A DNA stretch of 64,000 nt from Hydromonas sp. (GTDB taxonomy: Bacteria > Pseudomonadota > Gammaproteobacteria > Burkholderiales > Burkholderiaceae): positions 1-64,000 of the forward strand of contig JAFEII010000014.1 of assembly GCA_017495165.1 (NCBI GenBank), given 5' to 3'. This document shows positions 1 through 8,810 of the stretch, in pieces; the stretch's first letter is position 1; each line of letters opens with the position of its first letter. The notes beneath the pieces were generated by a model, which was not told where the DNA came from, made no database searches, and saw only the letters and a program-made list of their open reading frames with translations. The position numbers and the translations under genes were made by a program.

Positions 1-2942
1 GCATGAACATCAATGTGAATAATGTCAGTGGTGCTGCTTGGGGGATTTGGGCGGATGACACGGCCAATGCGATTCATATGAATATCGTTGCTGGCAATGT
101 GAGCGGGACGGCTTTGGATGGGATTTATGCCTTTCATGAAGGCACTGGTAACTTAAATATCACCTCAACAGGGTCGATTGTTGGTGGCACGGAGCAGGGC
201 ATTGAGGCGCGTAACGCGTCAAGTGCGAGCATGAACATCAATGTGAATAATGTCAGTGGTGCTGCTTGGGGGATTTGGGCGGACGACACGGCCAGTGCGG
301 TTCATATGAATATTACCGCTGGCAATGTCACAGGGAACACTTTAGATGGGATTCATGCGGAGCATGAAGGCACTGGTGATTTAAATATTACCTCAACAGG
401 TTTTGTCGTTGGCGGTACTGAACAAGGGATTGATGCTTATAACTATGCTGCTGGCAGTATTAACATCAATGCAAACAACGTGACGGGTAATTTGTGGGGA
501 GTTTACGCTTGGGATGCCACTGACAATGCAAAAGCCATGAACGTGACCGCCGCAAACGTGACCAGTACGAATTACGATGGGATCCGTGCGCACCATCGCG
601 GTACGGGCAATCTAACCATTACATCTAGCGGCTCGATTGTGGGTGGTACGGAAGATGGTATTGAAGCAATTAACGACACTGCGGGGAATACAACGATTGC
701 AGTCAACAGCGTTAAAGGTTATTTGGAAGGGATTCGTGTCACTGATTTGGCCAGCAGCGGTGCAATGAATATCACTGCCGCCAATGTGAGTGCAACCCTT
801 TATCATGGGATTGATGCGCCACATTTGGGTTCGGGTGATTTGACCATCATTTCTTCTGGCACCATTATTGGCGGCGGTACGGCTAATTACAACGGGGTTC
901 ATGCCATCAATAGCGCAAACGGTGCTAATTTGACGGTTGTGGTGAACAACGCATCGGGCGCAAATACTGCGGTCTACGCAAGCAATAATGGCACGGGTGT
1001 GATTAACGTGACCGCCAATGGCACGGTTACTGGCGGCACAGGTGCTGGGATTGATACACTTAATGGCAACCGCACTGTGGCTGCGGGTGCGGGTCTGACA
1101 ACCATTGTGTTGAATTCAAATGCAAAAGTGAGCGCAGCGTCTGGCGTTGCCATTCAAAATGACGGCAGCGATTCTGATACATATGCCAATACAGGCGCGC
1201 TGATTGTGGGTTCGGTTCTTTTGAATAACGGCAGCGATGCGTTGACTTTAAATGGCACAGATTTTGCGCAAATCACCACGCTTGATGGTGGCGATGATGT
1301 GACGGTTGCCGATGGATTTGTGGATAAATTAACTTTGCGCGGTTACAAAAATTTAACTGCCAGCAGCACGCAACTCAAAAACTGGGAAAGTATTGTTTTA
1401 AACGGTACCAATTTCACATCAAGTGACAACAGGCTCATCACTGGTTCTGAGGTAGGTCAAGGCTTATTTTTGACCAACGGCGCGGTATTAAATGGCGGCA
1501 GCGCATTTGCGTTAACCGGTAATTTGGATGTGGGCAGCGGCTCGACGTTCAAAGGCTTTGGCGCGGGCGCAGGCGTTTACAGCGTTTCGGGCTCTGCGAC
1601 CAATGCTGGCACCATCAGCACGCAAGATGGCGCAGTTGGTGATGTCTTAACGATTGCGGGTGACTATATCGGTCATGGCGGTTTGCTGGCTGTGGATACG
1701 CAGTTGGGTGATGACCGTTCGTTAAGCGATCGTTTGGTAGTTAAGGGCAATACTTCAGGTGCGACCAATCTAAATGTTAAAAATGTTGGCGGCGCCGGTG
1801 CTCAAACAGTGAAAGGCGTTAAAGTTGTTGAGGTGCAAGGCGCATCTAACGGTGCCTTTAACTTGGCTGCGCCTGTTCAAGCTGGCTTATATGAATACAC
1901 GTTGAGGCAAGATGGCTCGGACGGCGGCTGGTATTTGCAGAGCAAACTCCTGCTTGATGATGGTAATAACAACGGTAATAACAACGGTAATAACGGCGGT
2001 GCTGTTATTGAACTATTCCGCCCAGCGGTTGCGAGTGCCGCAGTTGCTCAACGAGCGAATGCGGACAGTGGTTATTTGCTGCTTTCGACATTAAATGAGC
2101 GCATGGGCGTGCAGCAAGGCTTAAGCGCCAAAACTGCGCAGCTTTGGGGCAGGATTTTGGGCGCAGGCACATCAAGCGAAGGTAAAAATCGCTTGGGCTA
2201 TAGCTCAATGACAACAGGTTTCCAGTTCGGTGGTGATGTATTGCACGCCAGCAATGAGAAAGGCACACAAACGCGGGTTGGTTTAACTGCGCAATATGCA
2301 AATTCGAGCACGGACACCACAGACAGAGCGCGTTTCCTGTTCGGACTTACAGATAAAACAGGTTCGATTAAAACGGATACGTATGGTTTAGGGGGTTATT
2401 ACACGGCCATGGCGGGTAACGGTTCTTACGTTGACGTGGTTGGTCAAGTCAATCGCCTGAGTAATAAGTACTCAGACCTTTATGGCGGCCAATCAAAACA
2501 AAAAGGTTGGCAATATGGCTTGTCGGCTGAGGTTGGCTTCCAAGTAGGTTCTGTGGCAGGTTGGAATGTGGAGCCACAAGCACAGCTCAGCTATTTGCAC
2601 ACCAGATACGATGATTACGCAGACGTGATTTCTCATTTTGGCAGCTATGCAACCAATAACTTGCGTGGCCGTGTGGGGATTCGGATGAATAAAGACGTGT
2701 TAGTCGGCGGCCAATCTGCGCAGTACTACGGCATTGTTAACGTTAATCATGATTTCTTGGATGCCAAAGAAGTGAATGGCTTGGCTGAGGATTACGATAA
2801 AACCAGCGCTGAGGTCGGTTTAGGCATTCAAGGCAATGTGTCAAAACGTTCATACGTGTACACAGACGCGCGTTACGAGCGTTCATTCTCGGGCAACAAA
2901 GAAGGAGCCAAGTTTAACTTGGGTCTGAAGTCTAGCTTTTAA
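1..2942 (+). CDS. Autotransporter (type Va secretion) with repeat-rich passenger, 5' partial
   Basis: The reading frame is open from the window edge, so signal peptide and start codon lie outside; the ATG at 3 is internal to a repeat. About 979 residues are visible. The passenger opens with 76-residue repeats (starting at nt 3 and 231, with two more diverged copies to about nt 930) rich in N, G, T and S, as in beta-helix adhesins. A pertactin-like middle region follows, then an Asn/Gly linker (about residues 654-667, encoded by a 12-bp tandem repeat). The last roughly 280 residues form the beta-barrel translocator, with alternating aromatic strands and a terminal Phe. Known of the family: the barrel inserts in the outer membrane and exposes the passenger. 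Adhesion or aggregation is inferred; the ligand is unknown. Confidence 0.9.
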   Translation, partial: MNINVNNVSGAAWGIWADDTANAIHMNIVAGNVSGTALDGIYAFHEGTGNLNITSTGSIVGGTEQGIEARNASSASMNINVNNVSGAAWGIWADDTASAVHMNITAGNVTGNTLDGIHAEHEGTGDLNITSTGFVVGGTEQGIDAYNYAAGSININANNVTGNLWGVYAWDATDNAKAMNVTAANVTSTNYDGIRAHHRGTGNLTITSSGSIVGGTEDGIEAINDTAGNTTIAVNSVKGYLEGIRVTDLASSGAMNITAANVSATLYHGIDAPHLGSGDLTIISSGTIIGGGTANYNGVHAINSANGANLTVVVNNASGANTAVYASNNGTGVINVTANGTVTGGTGAGIDTLNGNRTVAAGAGLTTIVLNSNAKVSAASGVAIQNDGSDSDTYANTGALIVGSVLLNNGSDALTLNGTDFAQITTLDGGDDVTVADGFVDKLTLRGYKNLTASSTQLKNWESIVLNGTNFTSSDNRLITGSEVGQGLFLTNGAVLNGGSAFALTGNLDVGSGSTFKGFGAGAGVYSVSGSATNAGTISTQDGAVGDVLTIAGDYIGHGGLLAVDTQLGDDRSLSDRLVVKGNTSGATNLNVKNVGGAGAQTVKGVKVVEVQGASNGAFNLAAPVQAGLYEYTLRQDGSDGGWYLQSKLLLDDGNNNGNNNGNNGGAVIELFRPAVASAAVAQRANADSGYLLLSTLNERMGVQQGLSAKTAQLWGRILGAGTSSEGKNRLGYSSMTTGFQFGGDVLHASNEKGTQTRVGLTAQYANSSTDTTDRARFLFGLTDKTGSIKTDTYGLGGYYTAMAGNGSYVDVVGQVNRLSNKYSDLYGGQSKQKGWQYGLSAEVGFQVGSVAGWNVEPQAQLSYLHTRYDDYADVISHFGSYATNNLRGRVGIRMNKDVLVGGQSAQYYGIVNVNHDFLDAKEVNGLAEDYDKTSAEVGLGIQGNVSKRSYVYTDARYERSFSGNKEGAKFNLGLKSSF
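3..458 (+). repeat. 228-bp tandem repeats in autotransporter passenger
   Basis: Two consecutive 228-bp units (3-230 and 231-458) are nearly identical at nucleotide level over their first half and encode 76-residue passenger repeats. Further diverged copies follow. The window begins at a repeat boundary, so more copies probably lie upstream. Confidence 0.85.
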
Positions 2943-3016
2943 TATTGCCTCGCAAGCCAATTGAGGCCAAGCGCTAAGTATGAAGCAGTTGCAAGGCTAA
3001 AATTGATTGCAAAAAA

Positions 3017-3046
3017 ACAAACCCACTTTTAGTGGGTTTGTTGCGT
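3017..3046 (+). terminator. Rho-independent terminator after autotransporter gene
   Basis: Perfect 11-bp stem (3017-3027 with 3031-3041) and a TTT loop, followed by a T-rich stretch and preceded by an A-run. It lies about 75 nt after the autotransporter stop codon. Confidence 0.8.
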
Positions 3047-3111
3047 TTTGGCTGTCTTTGGCAGCGTATTTAGCGTAAAATCACCCAAATTTTTGGCTCA
3101 AAAATGAGCCG

Positions 3112-3375
3112 ATGGCGAAGGACAAAATGGCACAAACCAAAATCAAACAAAAAGAACCGAGCAGCTTTGAAGACGCCATGCGCGAGCTTGATGGCTTGGT
3201 TGGGGGCATGGACGAGGGCGAGTTTGCGCTCGAACAGGCTTTGGTGGCATATCAGCGTGGCGCGTATTTGGTGAAGTTTTGCCAAGCACAATTACAAGCC
3301 GTACACACACAAATCAAAATCGTTGAGGACGATATGGCAAAGCCGTTTGATTTAAGCACAGGGCAGGCCAAATGA
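3112..3375 (+). CDS. xseB: Exodeoxyribonuclease VII small subunit
   Basis: Small helical subunit of exonuclease VII, which degrades single-stranded DNA in repair together with XseA (not in this window). The 87-residue product has the family pattern: SFEDAMREL near residue 18, then G-E-F-A-L-E and a central C-Q-A-Q-L-Q segment. Start choice is open. ATG 3127 is preceded at four nucleotides by GAAGGA (3117-3122), a better ribosome site than anything before ATG 3112, and would give 82 residues. The stop overlaps the ispA start (ATGA), so the two are translationally coupled. xseB before ispA and dxs is the usual order in many proteobacteria. Confidence 0.92.
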   Translation: MAKDKMAQTKIKQKEPSSFEDAMRELDGLVGGMDEGEFALEQALVAYQRGAYLVKFCQAQLQAVHTQIKIVEDDMAKPFDLSTGQAK

Positions 3376-4283
3376 GCATTTTAGAAGGCAGTGCGCAAGC
3401 GTTTGAGGCGTGGGCGAATCAATGGCGTGCGCCAATTGAGGCGCGCTTGTTGCAAGGTTTGTCTGATGTTGATCGTGCGGTTCTTGAGTGTTCGCCGTTA
3501 CACGCGGCGATGGCGCATGGCGTTTTAAATGGCGGCAAGCGCGTGCGGGCTTTGGCTGCTTTGGCGGCTGGGCAAATGTGCGCAGCGCCAGCCGATGCGC
3601 TGCTTACAGTGGCGGCGGCGCTCGAATTTGTGCATGCATATTCGTTGATTCATGATGATTTACCCTGCATGGATGATGATGTGTTGCGCCGTGGCTTGCC
3701 AACTGTGCATGTGGCTTTTGGCGAGGCGCAGGCGTTATTGGCGGGCGATGCGCTCCAAACGCACGCCTTTGCATTGTTGGTGAGTGACACGCTCTTGATG
3801 CCGGCTGCGACTAAAATTGCGTTGCTACAAACATTAAGCCATGCGATTGGTGCCAATGGCATGGCGGGCGGTCAGGCGATTGATGTGCAGCACGTTGGGC
3901 TTGAGTTGTCGCTTGAACAAATGCAAACCATGCACAGCCTTAAAACTGGGGCGTTGTTGCGCGCCAGTTTGTTGATGGGCGCACAATGTGGCGCTGCGTT
4001 GAGTCTTGAGCCTTTGCAGACGTATGCGCAGCAATTGGGGCTGTTGTTTCAAGTGGTTGATGATGTGTTGGATGCCAGCCAGTCCTCGCATGTTTTGGGC
4101 AAAACCGCTGGCAAAGATGCGGCGGCAAATAAGCCAACGTATGTGCGGGCGTTGGGCTTAAATGATGCACGCGCTTATGTACAAACGCTGTATCAAAACT
4201 GCTTGTCGGCATTGACGCCTTATGGCGTGCGCGCCCAACCGTTGGCTGATTTGGCGGCTTATTGTGCCAATCGAATTCATTAA
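3372..4283 (+). CDS. ispA: Polyprenyl (farnesyl/geranyl) diphosphate synthase
   Basis: Short-chain trans-prenyltransferase joining IPP and DMAPP into geranyl or farnesyl diphosphate for quinones and undecaprenyl carriers. The sequence shows GGKRVR (about residues 54-59), the first Asp-rich motif DDLPCMDDD (about 94-102) with the LRRG that follows it, and the second Asp-rich motif VVDDVLDAS (about 225). The length of 303 fits the family. The start overlaps the xseB stop by 4 nt. dxs, which makes the precursor entering this pathway, lies 117 bp downstream in the same direction, so isoprenoid entry and elongation are grouped. Exact chain length cannot be read from sequence alone, but FPP is usual for this position. 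Confidence 0.93.
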   Translation: MSILEGSAQAFEAWANQWRAPIEARLLQGLSDVDRAVLECSPLHAAMAHGVLNGGKRVRALAALAAGQMCAAPADALLTVAAALEFVHAYSLIHDDLPCMDDDVLRRGLPTVHVAFGEAQALLAGDALQTHAFALLVSDTLLMPAATKIALLQTLSHAIGANGMAGGQAIDVQHVGLELSLEQMQTMHSLKTGALLRASLLMGAQCGAALSLEPLQTYAQQLGLLFQVVDDVLDASQSSHVLGKTAGKDAAANKPTYVRALGLNDARAYVQTLYQNCLSALTPYGVRAQPLADLAAYCANRIH

Positions 4284-4400
4284 ATTCTTCACGGGCGACA
4301 CATAAACCTTAATTAAACTGGGCTTGCTTGAGCGCCGGCATGTACGGTTTGTGGCTCACCATTTGCGGCGCACCATTTGTTGCGCGACTAAAATAATATT

Positions 4401-6260
4401 ATGAACACACATTTCTCTTTATTGAATCAAATTAATGACACGGCGAGCGTGCGTGCCTTGTCTGGCGAGCAACTGCAGCAATTGTCTGATGAGTTGCGCG
4501 ACTTTATTGTGCAATCGGTTGCGAAAACGGGCGGGCATTTGTCGTCTAATTTGGGGACGGTTGAGTTAACGGTTGCGCTGCATCACGTTTTTAATACGCC
4601 CGAAGATAAAATTGTGTGGGACGTGGGGCATCAAAGCTACGGACACAAAATTTTAACGGGGCGACGCGAACAAATGAGCAGCCTGCGCCAGCAGGGCGGC
4701 TTGTCTGGTTTTCCAAGGCGCTCCGAATCAATTTACGATGCGTTTGGTACAGCGCATTCATCGACCAGTATTTCTGCCGCATTGGGTATGGCGGTGGCGG
4801 CGCGGCATTTGGGCTTGACTGCGCGCCAACACATTGCGGTGATTGGTGATGGTGCTTTGACTGGCGGCATGGCGTTTGAGGCGATGAATAACGCGGGCGT
4901 GACAGACAATGTTAATTTATTGGTGATTTTGAATGACAACGATATGTCGATTTCACCGCCAGTTGGTGCGCTCAATCGCTATTTGGCCAAACTATTAAGC
5001 GGCCAGTTTGTCCATACTGCGCGCTCGCGTTTGAAAAAAATACTTCAAGTTGCGCCGCCTGTATTGGCGTTTGCCAAGCGATTTGAAGAGCATGCAAAGG
5101 GCATGGTTGTGCCGGCAACCATGTTTGAAGAGTTTGGTTTTAATTACATTGGCCCGATTGATGGCCATGATTTGACGTCGCTGATTCCCACCTTGGAAAA
5201 CCTCAAAAACTTAGGTGGTGTGCAGTTTTTGCACATCGTGACGCGCAAAGGTCAAGGTTACAAACTCGCAGAAGATGATCCAATTAAATACCACGGGCCG
5301 ACCACGTTTAATCCGGCCGAAGGCTTGTTGCCCTCAACAACGGCTAAAAAAGCCACCTTTACACAGGTGTTTGGCGATTGGATTTGTGACATGGCGCAAA
5401 GCGATGCGCGCTTGGTGGCGATTACACCTGCGATGCGTGAAGGTTCTGGCTTGGTTGAATTTGAATCACGCTATCCCAATCGCTACTTTGATGTGGGGAT
5501 TGCGGAGCAGCACGCGGCCACTTTTGCGGCAGGTTTGGCGTGCGATGGCTTAAAGCCCGTGTTGGCGATTTACTCTACTTTTTTGCAGCGTGCATATGAC
5601 CAAGTCATTCATGATGTTGCGCTGCAAAACTTGGATGTGACTTTTGCGATTGACCGCGCAGGTTTGGTGGGCGCTGACGGCGCAACCCACGCGGGCGCAT
5701 ATGATGTGGCATTTTTGCGTTGCGTGCCCAATATTGCGATTGCCACGCCATCTGATGAAGCGCAGGCGCGGGGCTTGCTCACGGCCGCTTATTTGCATAA
5801 TGGCCCAGCGGCGGTGCGCTATCCGCGTGGCGCGGGCGTAGGTGCAACGGTTGGCTCTGATTTAGAGCCGCTGCCATTTGGGCGCGGTCATGTGGTGCGC
5901 AGCGGTGCAAAGCTCGCTATTTGTGCATTTGGGCCGCTGTTGCATGAAGCCCGTTTGATTGCCGATGCGTTAAATGCGACCTTGGTTGATATGCGTTGGG
6001 TCAAACCGATTGATGCGCCGTTGTTGCGCGAGCTGGCATTGAATCACTCGCATTTTGTAACGCTGGAAGACTCCGTCGTTGCGGGCGGTGCGGGCAGTGC
6101 GGTGGCGCAATACTTAAGCGCTCAGGGTTTGGTGGTTCACATGTTGCATCTGGGCTTGCCTGACCAGTTTATTGACCACGGTGAAGTGGCGCAATTGCTT
6201 GAGCAACACGGTTTGTCCGCGCAAGGCATTGCCAGCAGTATTGCCCAATTTGTGGCATAG
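4401..6260 (+). CDS. dxs: 1-deoxy-D-xylulose-5-phosphate synthase
   Basis: Thiamine-diphosphate enzyme condensing pyruvate and glyceraldehyde 3-phosphate to DXP, the first step of the MEP isoprenoid pathway and a precursor for thiamine and pyridoxal. The 619 residues match the family length. Visible are HQSYGHK (about 76), the ThDP/Mg site GDGALTGG (about 148) with NDNDMSI (about 178), the transketolase-type pyrimidine domain with GIAEQH (about 365), and the C-terminal transketolase domain. It follows ispA and precedes folE2 on the same strand with short gaps, consistent with one transcription unit. Nothing in the sequence is unusual. Confidence 0.97.
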   Translation: MNTHFSLLNQINDTASVRALSGEQLQQLSDELRDFIVQSVAKTGGHLSSNLGTVELTVALHHVFNTPEDKIVWDVGHQSYGHKILTGRREQMSSLRQQGGLSGFPRRSESIYDAFGTAHSSTSISAALGMAVAARHLGLTARQHIAVIGDGALTGGMAFEAMNNAGVTDNVNLLVILNDNDMSISPPVGALNRYLAKLLSGQFVHTARSRLKKILQVAPPVLAFAKRFEEHAKGMVVPATMFEEFGFNYIGPIDGHDLTSLIPTLENLKNLGGVQFLHIVTRKGQGYKLAEDDPIKYHGPTTFNPAEGLLPSTTAKKATFTQVFGDWICDMAQSDARLVAITPAMREGSGLVEFESRYPNRYFDVGIAEQHAATFAAGLACDGLKPVLAIYSTFLQRAYDQVIHDVALQNLDVTFAIDRAGLVGADGATHAGAYDVAFLRCVPNIAIATPSDEAQARGLLTAAYLHNGPAAVRYPRGAGVGATVGSDLEPLPFGRGHVVRSGAKLAICAFGPLLHEARLIADALNATLVDMRWVKPIDAPLLRELALNHSHFVTLEDSVVAGGAGSAVAQYLSAQGLVVHMLHLGLPDQFIDHGEVAQLLEQHGLSAQGIASSIAQFVA

Positions 6261-6372
6261 TAATGCCTCTTAATAGTTGATTAAAATACTCAGCTATTTT
6301 TTAGAAGTAAAACCATGCTGGAACGATTTTAAATTTATTTGAATTCACCACGAATCTTAATTGAAAGCATAT

Positions 6373-7173
6373 ATGACCCAGATCCAAACCCAAATCCCAG
6401 ACGTACAAAGCACCATTGATGCGCGCAATATGCCGATTAGCCGCGTTGGTATTAAAGACGTGCGTTTCCCGCTCCAAATCAATTTGGGCGCGGGGGCGCA
6501 AGCCACCGTTGCTCATTACACCATGACCGTTCATTTGCCTGCGGATCAAAAAGGCACGCACATGTCGCGTTTTATTGCGTTGCTTGAGGAAAATAAAACC
6601 GTGTTTACGTTGGAGACGTTTCAAGCGTTGATTGACGACATGATGGTGCGGCTTGAGGCGAATAAAGGCGATATTGATGTGCGTTTTCCGTACTTTATTG
6701 AGAAGACCGCGCCTGTGTCGGGGATTAAAAGCCTGATGGATTATGAAGTGACGCTCAAAGGCACGCATCAACATGGCGTGAGCGCGGTGTCTTTGTCTGT
6801 GCTGATTCCCATGACCAGCCTTTGCCCGTGCTCCAAAAAAATCTCAGCCTACGGTGCGCACAATCAGCGCTCGCATGTCACCGCACACATTGGTTTGAAT
6901 CAAAATGCGGCACAGTTTGATTTGCACGCATTGGTTGCTGCGATTGAGGCGCAAGGCTCGTGCGAGTTGTATGGCTTGCTCAAACGTCCTGATGAAAAAT
7001 ACGTGACCGAACGTGCGTACGACAACCCTAAGTTTGTTGAAGACTTGGTGCGAGATGTGGCGGGGGTTTTGAAGGCGCAAAATTATGTGTCGGCTTTCAG
7101 TGTTGAGGCGGAAAATTTTGAATCGATTCATAATCATTCGGCCTACGCGGTGATTGATTCGGCGGATTTGTAA
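6373..7173 (+). CDS. folE2: GTP cyclohydrolase I type IB (FolE2)
   Basis: Converts GTP to 7,8-dihydroneopterin triphosphate for folate or queuosine-type synthesis. It belongs to the metal-versatile FolE2 family rather than the zinc-dependent FolE. The 266 residues contain the CPCSKK motif (about residue 151) with the catalytic Cys, and N-Q-R-S-H just after it. I chose ATG 6373 (MTQIQT); an in-frame TTG at 6361 would add four residues without a better ribosome site. It is last in the xseB-ispA-dxs-folE2 run and is closed by a strong terminator. In some bacteria folE2 responds to zinc shortage through Zur; I see no clear Zur box here. Confidence 0.93.
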   Translation: MTQIQTQIPDVQSTIDARNMPISRVGIKDVRFPLQINLGAGAQATVAHYTMTVHLPADQKGTHMSRFIALLEENKTVFTLETFQALIDDMMVRLEANKGDIDVRFPYFIEKTAPVSGIKSLMDYEVTLKGTHQHGVSAVSLSVLIPMTSLCPCSKKISAYGAHNQRSHVTAHIGLNQNAAQFDLHALVAAIEAQGSCELYGLLKRPDEKYVTERAYDNPKFVEDLVRDVAGVLKAQNYVSAFSVEAENFESIHNHSAYAVIDSADL

Positions 7174-7214
7174 CCCATAAAAAACCAGCTCAAGTGAGCT
7201 GGTTTTTTATGGGT
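7173..7214. terminator. Bidirectional terminator between folE2 and fumarase
   Basis: Twenty-base arms (7173-7192 and 7195-7214) form a perfect inverted repeat around a 2-nt centre, with A-runs and T-runs that serve both strands. It sits between convergent genes. Confidence 0.9.
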
Positions 7215-7272
7215 TTGAGTTACGTGTGAAAAATTAAGAATTAAATCATGCCATGCGTGAATGAGCCTGTGA

Positions 7273-8787
7273 TTACTTGGCTTTGAGCGATTCAATTTTT
7301 ACTTTCCATTCAGCAGGCCCCGTTTCGTGTACAGATACGCCGTTGGAATCTACCGCCACCGTTACTGGCATATCGACCACGTCAAATTCGTAAATTGCTT
7401 CCATGCCTAAATCAGCAAAACCGACGACTTTTGCGGTTTTAATTGCTTTAGAGACCAAGTATGCTGCGCCGCCAACCGCCATTAAGTAGGCGGCTTTGTG
7501 TTTCTTGATGGCTTCGATTCCTTGTGCGCCGCGCTCTGATTTGCCAATCATGACGCTTAAGCCTGTTTGAGCAAGCATCATTTCAGTGAATTTGTCCATG
7601 CGCGTGGCGGTGGTTGGGCCTGCTGGGCCGACAACTTCGTCGCGCACAGGGTCAACTGGGCCGACATAATAAATGGCGCGGTTGGTGAAGTCGACAGGCA
7701 ACGTTTCGCCTCGGGCGAGCATGTCGGCAATGCGTTTGTGTGCGGCATCACGTCCTGTGAGCATTTTGCCGTTGAGTAATAATGTTTGTCCTGGCATCCA
7801 AGCGGCGACTTGTGCTGGCGTGAGGGTGTTTAAGTCCACGCGCTGGCTTTTTTCGGTATCAGGCGCCCAACTCACATTTGGGTAGCTGTCAAGAGCGGGT
7901 GGGGTGAGAATGGCGGGGCCATTGCCGTTGAGTGTGAAGTGGGCGTGGCGCGTGGCGGCGCAGTTGGGCACTAAACCAATCGGCAGTGAGGCGGCGTGGG
8001 TTGGGTAGTCTAAAATTTTGATGTCCAGTACCGTGGTTAAGCCGCCCAATCCCTGTGCGCCAATGCCAAGGTTGTTGACTTTTTCGTACAATTCTAAACG
8101 CAACTCTTCAATCCGGTTGTTGGCGCCACGGGCGATGAGCTCGTGCATGTCAATCGGTTCCATGATGGCTTGCTTGGCGAGCAGCATGGCTTTTTCGGGC
8201 GTGCCGCCAATTCCTAAGCCCAAGATGCCTGGCGGACACCAGCCTGCGCCCATGGTTGGGACGGTTTTGAGCACCCAATCAACGATGGAGTCTGATGGGT
8301 TGAGCATGACCATTTTGGATTTGTTTTCTGAGCCGCCGCCTTTTGCCGCCACAATCACATCGACTGTGTCGCCTGCCACCATTTCGATGTGCACGATGGC
8401 GGGGGTGTTGTCTTTGGTGTTGGTGCGCTTGCCCGCAGGGTCGGATAATACGGAGGCACGCAGAACATTGTCTGGGTTCATGTAAGCGCGGCGCACACCT
8501 TCGTTGACCATTTCTTGAATCGTGAGCGCCGATTCCCAGCGCACATTCATGCCTATTTTTAAAAACACCACGCAAATACCTGTGTCTTGGCAAATCGGAC
8601 GGCGGCCTTCTGCGCTCATGCGGCTGTTGGTTAAAATCTGTGCAATTGCGTCTTTGGCGGCGGGCGATGCTTCGCGTTCATAGGCTTTGCCAAGTGCAAA
8701 AATATAATCTTCGGGGTGGTAATACGAGATGAACTGAAATGCGTCGGCAATGGAACTGACGAAATCTTCTTGTACGATGGTGCTCAT
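7273..8787 (-). CDS. fumA: Class I fumarate hydratase (iron-sulfur)
   Basis: Oxygen-sensitive [4Fe-4S] fumarase interconverting fumarate and malate in the TCA cycle. The product is 504 residues from the ATG at 8785-8787, preceded by GGAGA at good spacing; the open frame continues upstream to 8871 but lacks support. The TtdA-like N-terminal domain holds the three expected cluster Cys: C66 in ICQDTG, about 182 in GWCPPG and about 274 in PNCAAT. A TtdB-like domain makes up the C-terminal part. It lies 23 bp after the membrane glycosyltransferase-like gene on the same strand, so they may be co-transcribed although their functions are unrelated. Confidence 0.95.
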   Translation of the reverse strand: MSTIVQEDFVSSIADAFQFISYYHPEDYIFALGKAYEREASPAAKDAIAQILTNSRMSAEGRRPICQDTGICVVFLKIGMNVRWESALTIQEMVNEGVRRAYMNPDNVLRASVLSDPAGKRTNTKDNTPAIVHIEMVAGDTVDVIVAAKGGGSENKSKMVMLNPSDSIVDWVLKTVPTMGAGWCPPGILGLGIGGTPEKAMLLAKQAIMEPIDMHELIARGANNRIEELRLELYEKVNNLGIGAQGLGGLTTVLDIKILDYPTHAASLPIGLVPNCAATRHAHFTLNGNGPAILTPPALDSYPNVSWAPDTEKSQRVDLNTLTPAQVAAWMPGQTLLLNGKMLTGRDAAHKRIADMLARGETLPVDFTNRAIYYVGPVDPVRDEVVGPAGPTTATRMDKFTEMMLAQTGLSVMIGKSERGAQGIEAIKKHKAAYLMAVGGAAYLVSKAIKTAKVVGFADLGMEAIYEFDVVDMPVTVAVDSNGVSVHETGPAEWKVKIESLKAK

Positions 8788-8810
8788 AATGGTCTCCGTA
8801 GAATGGTAAA

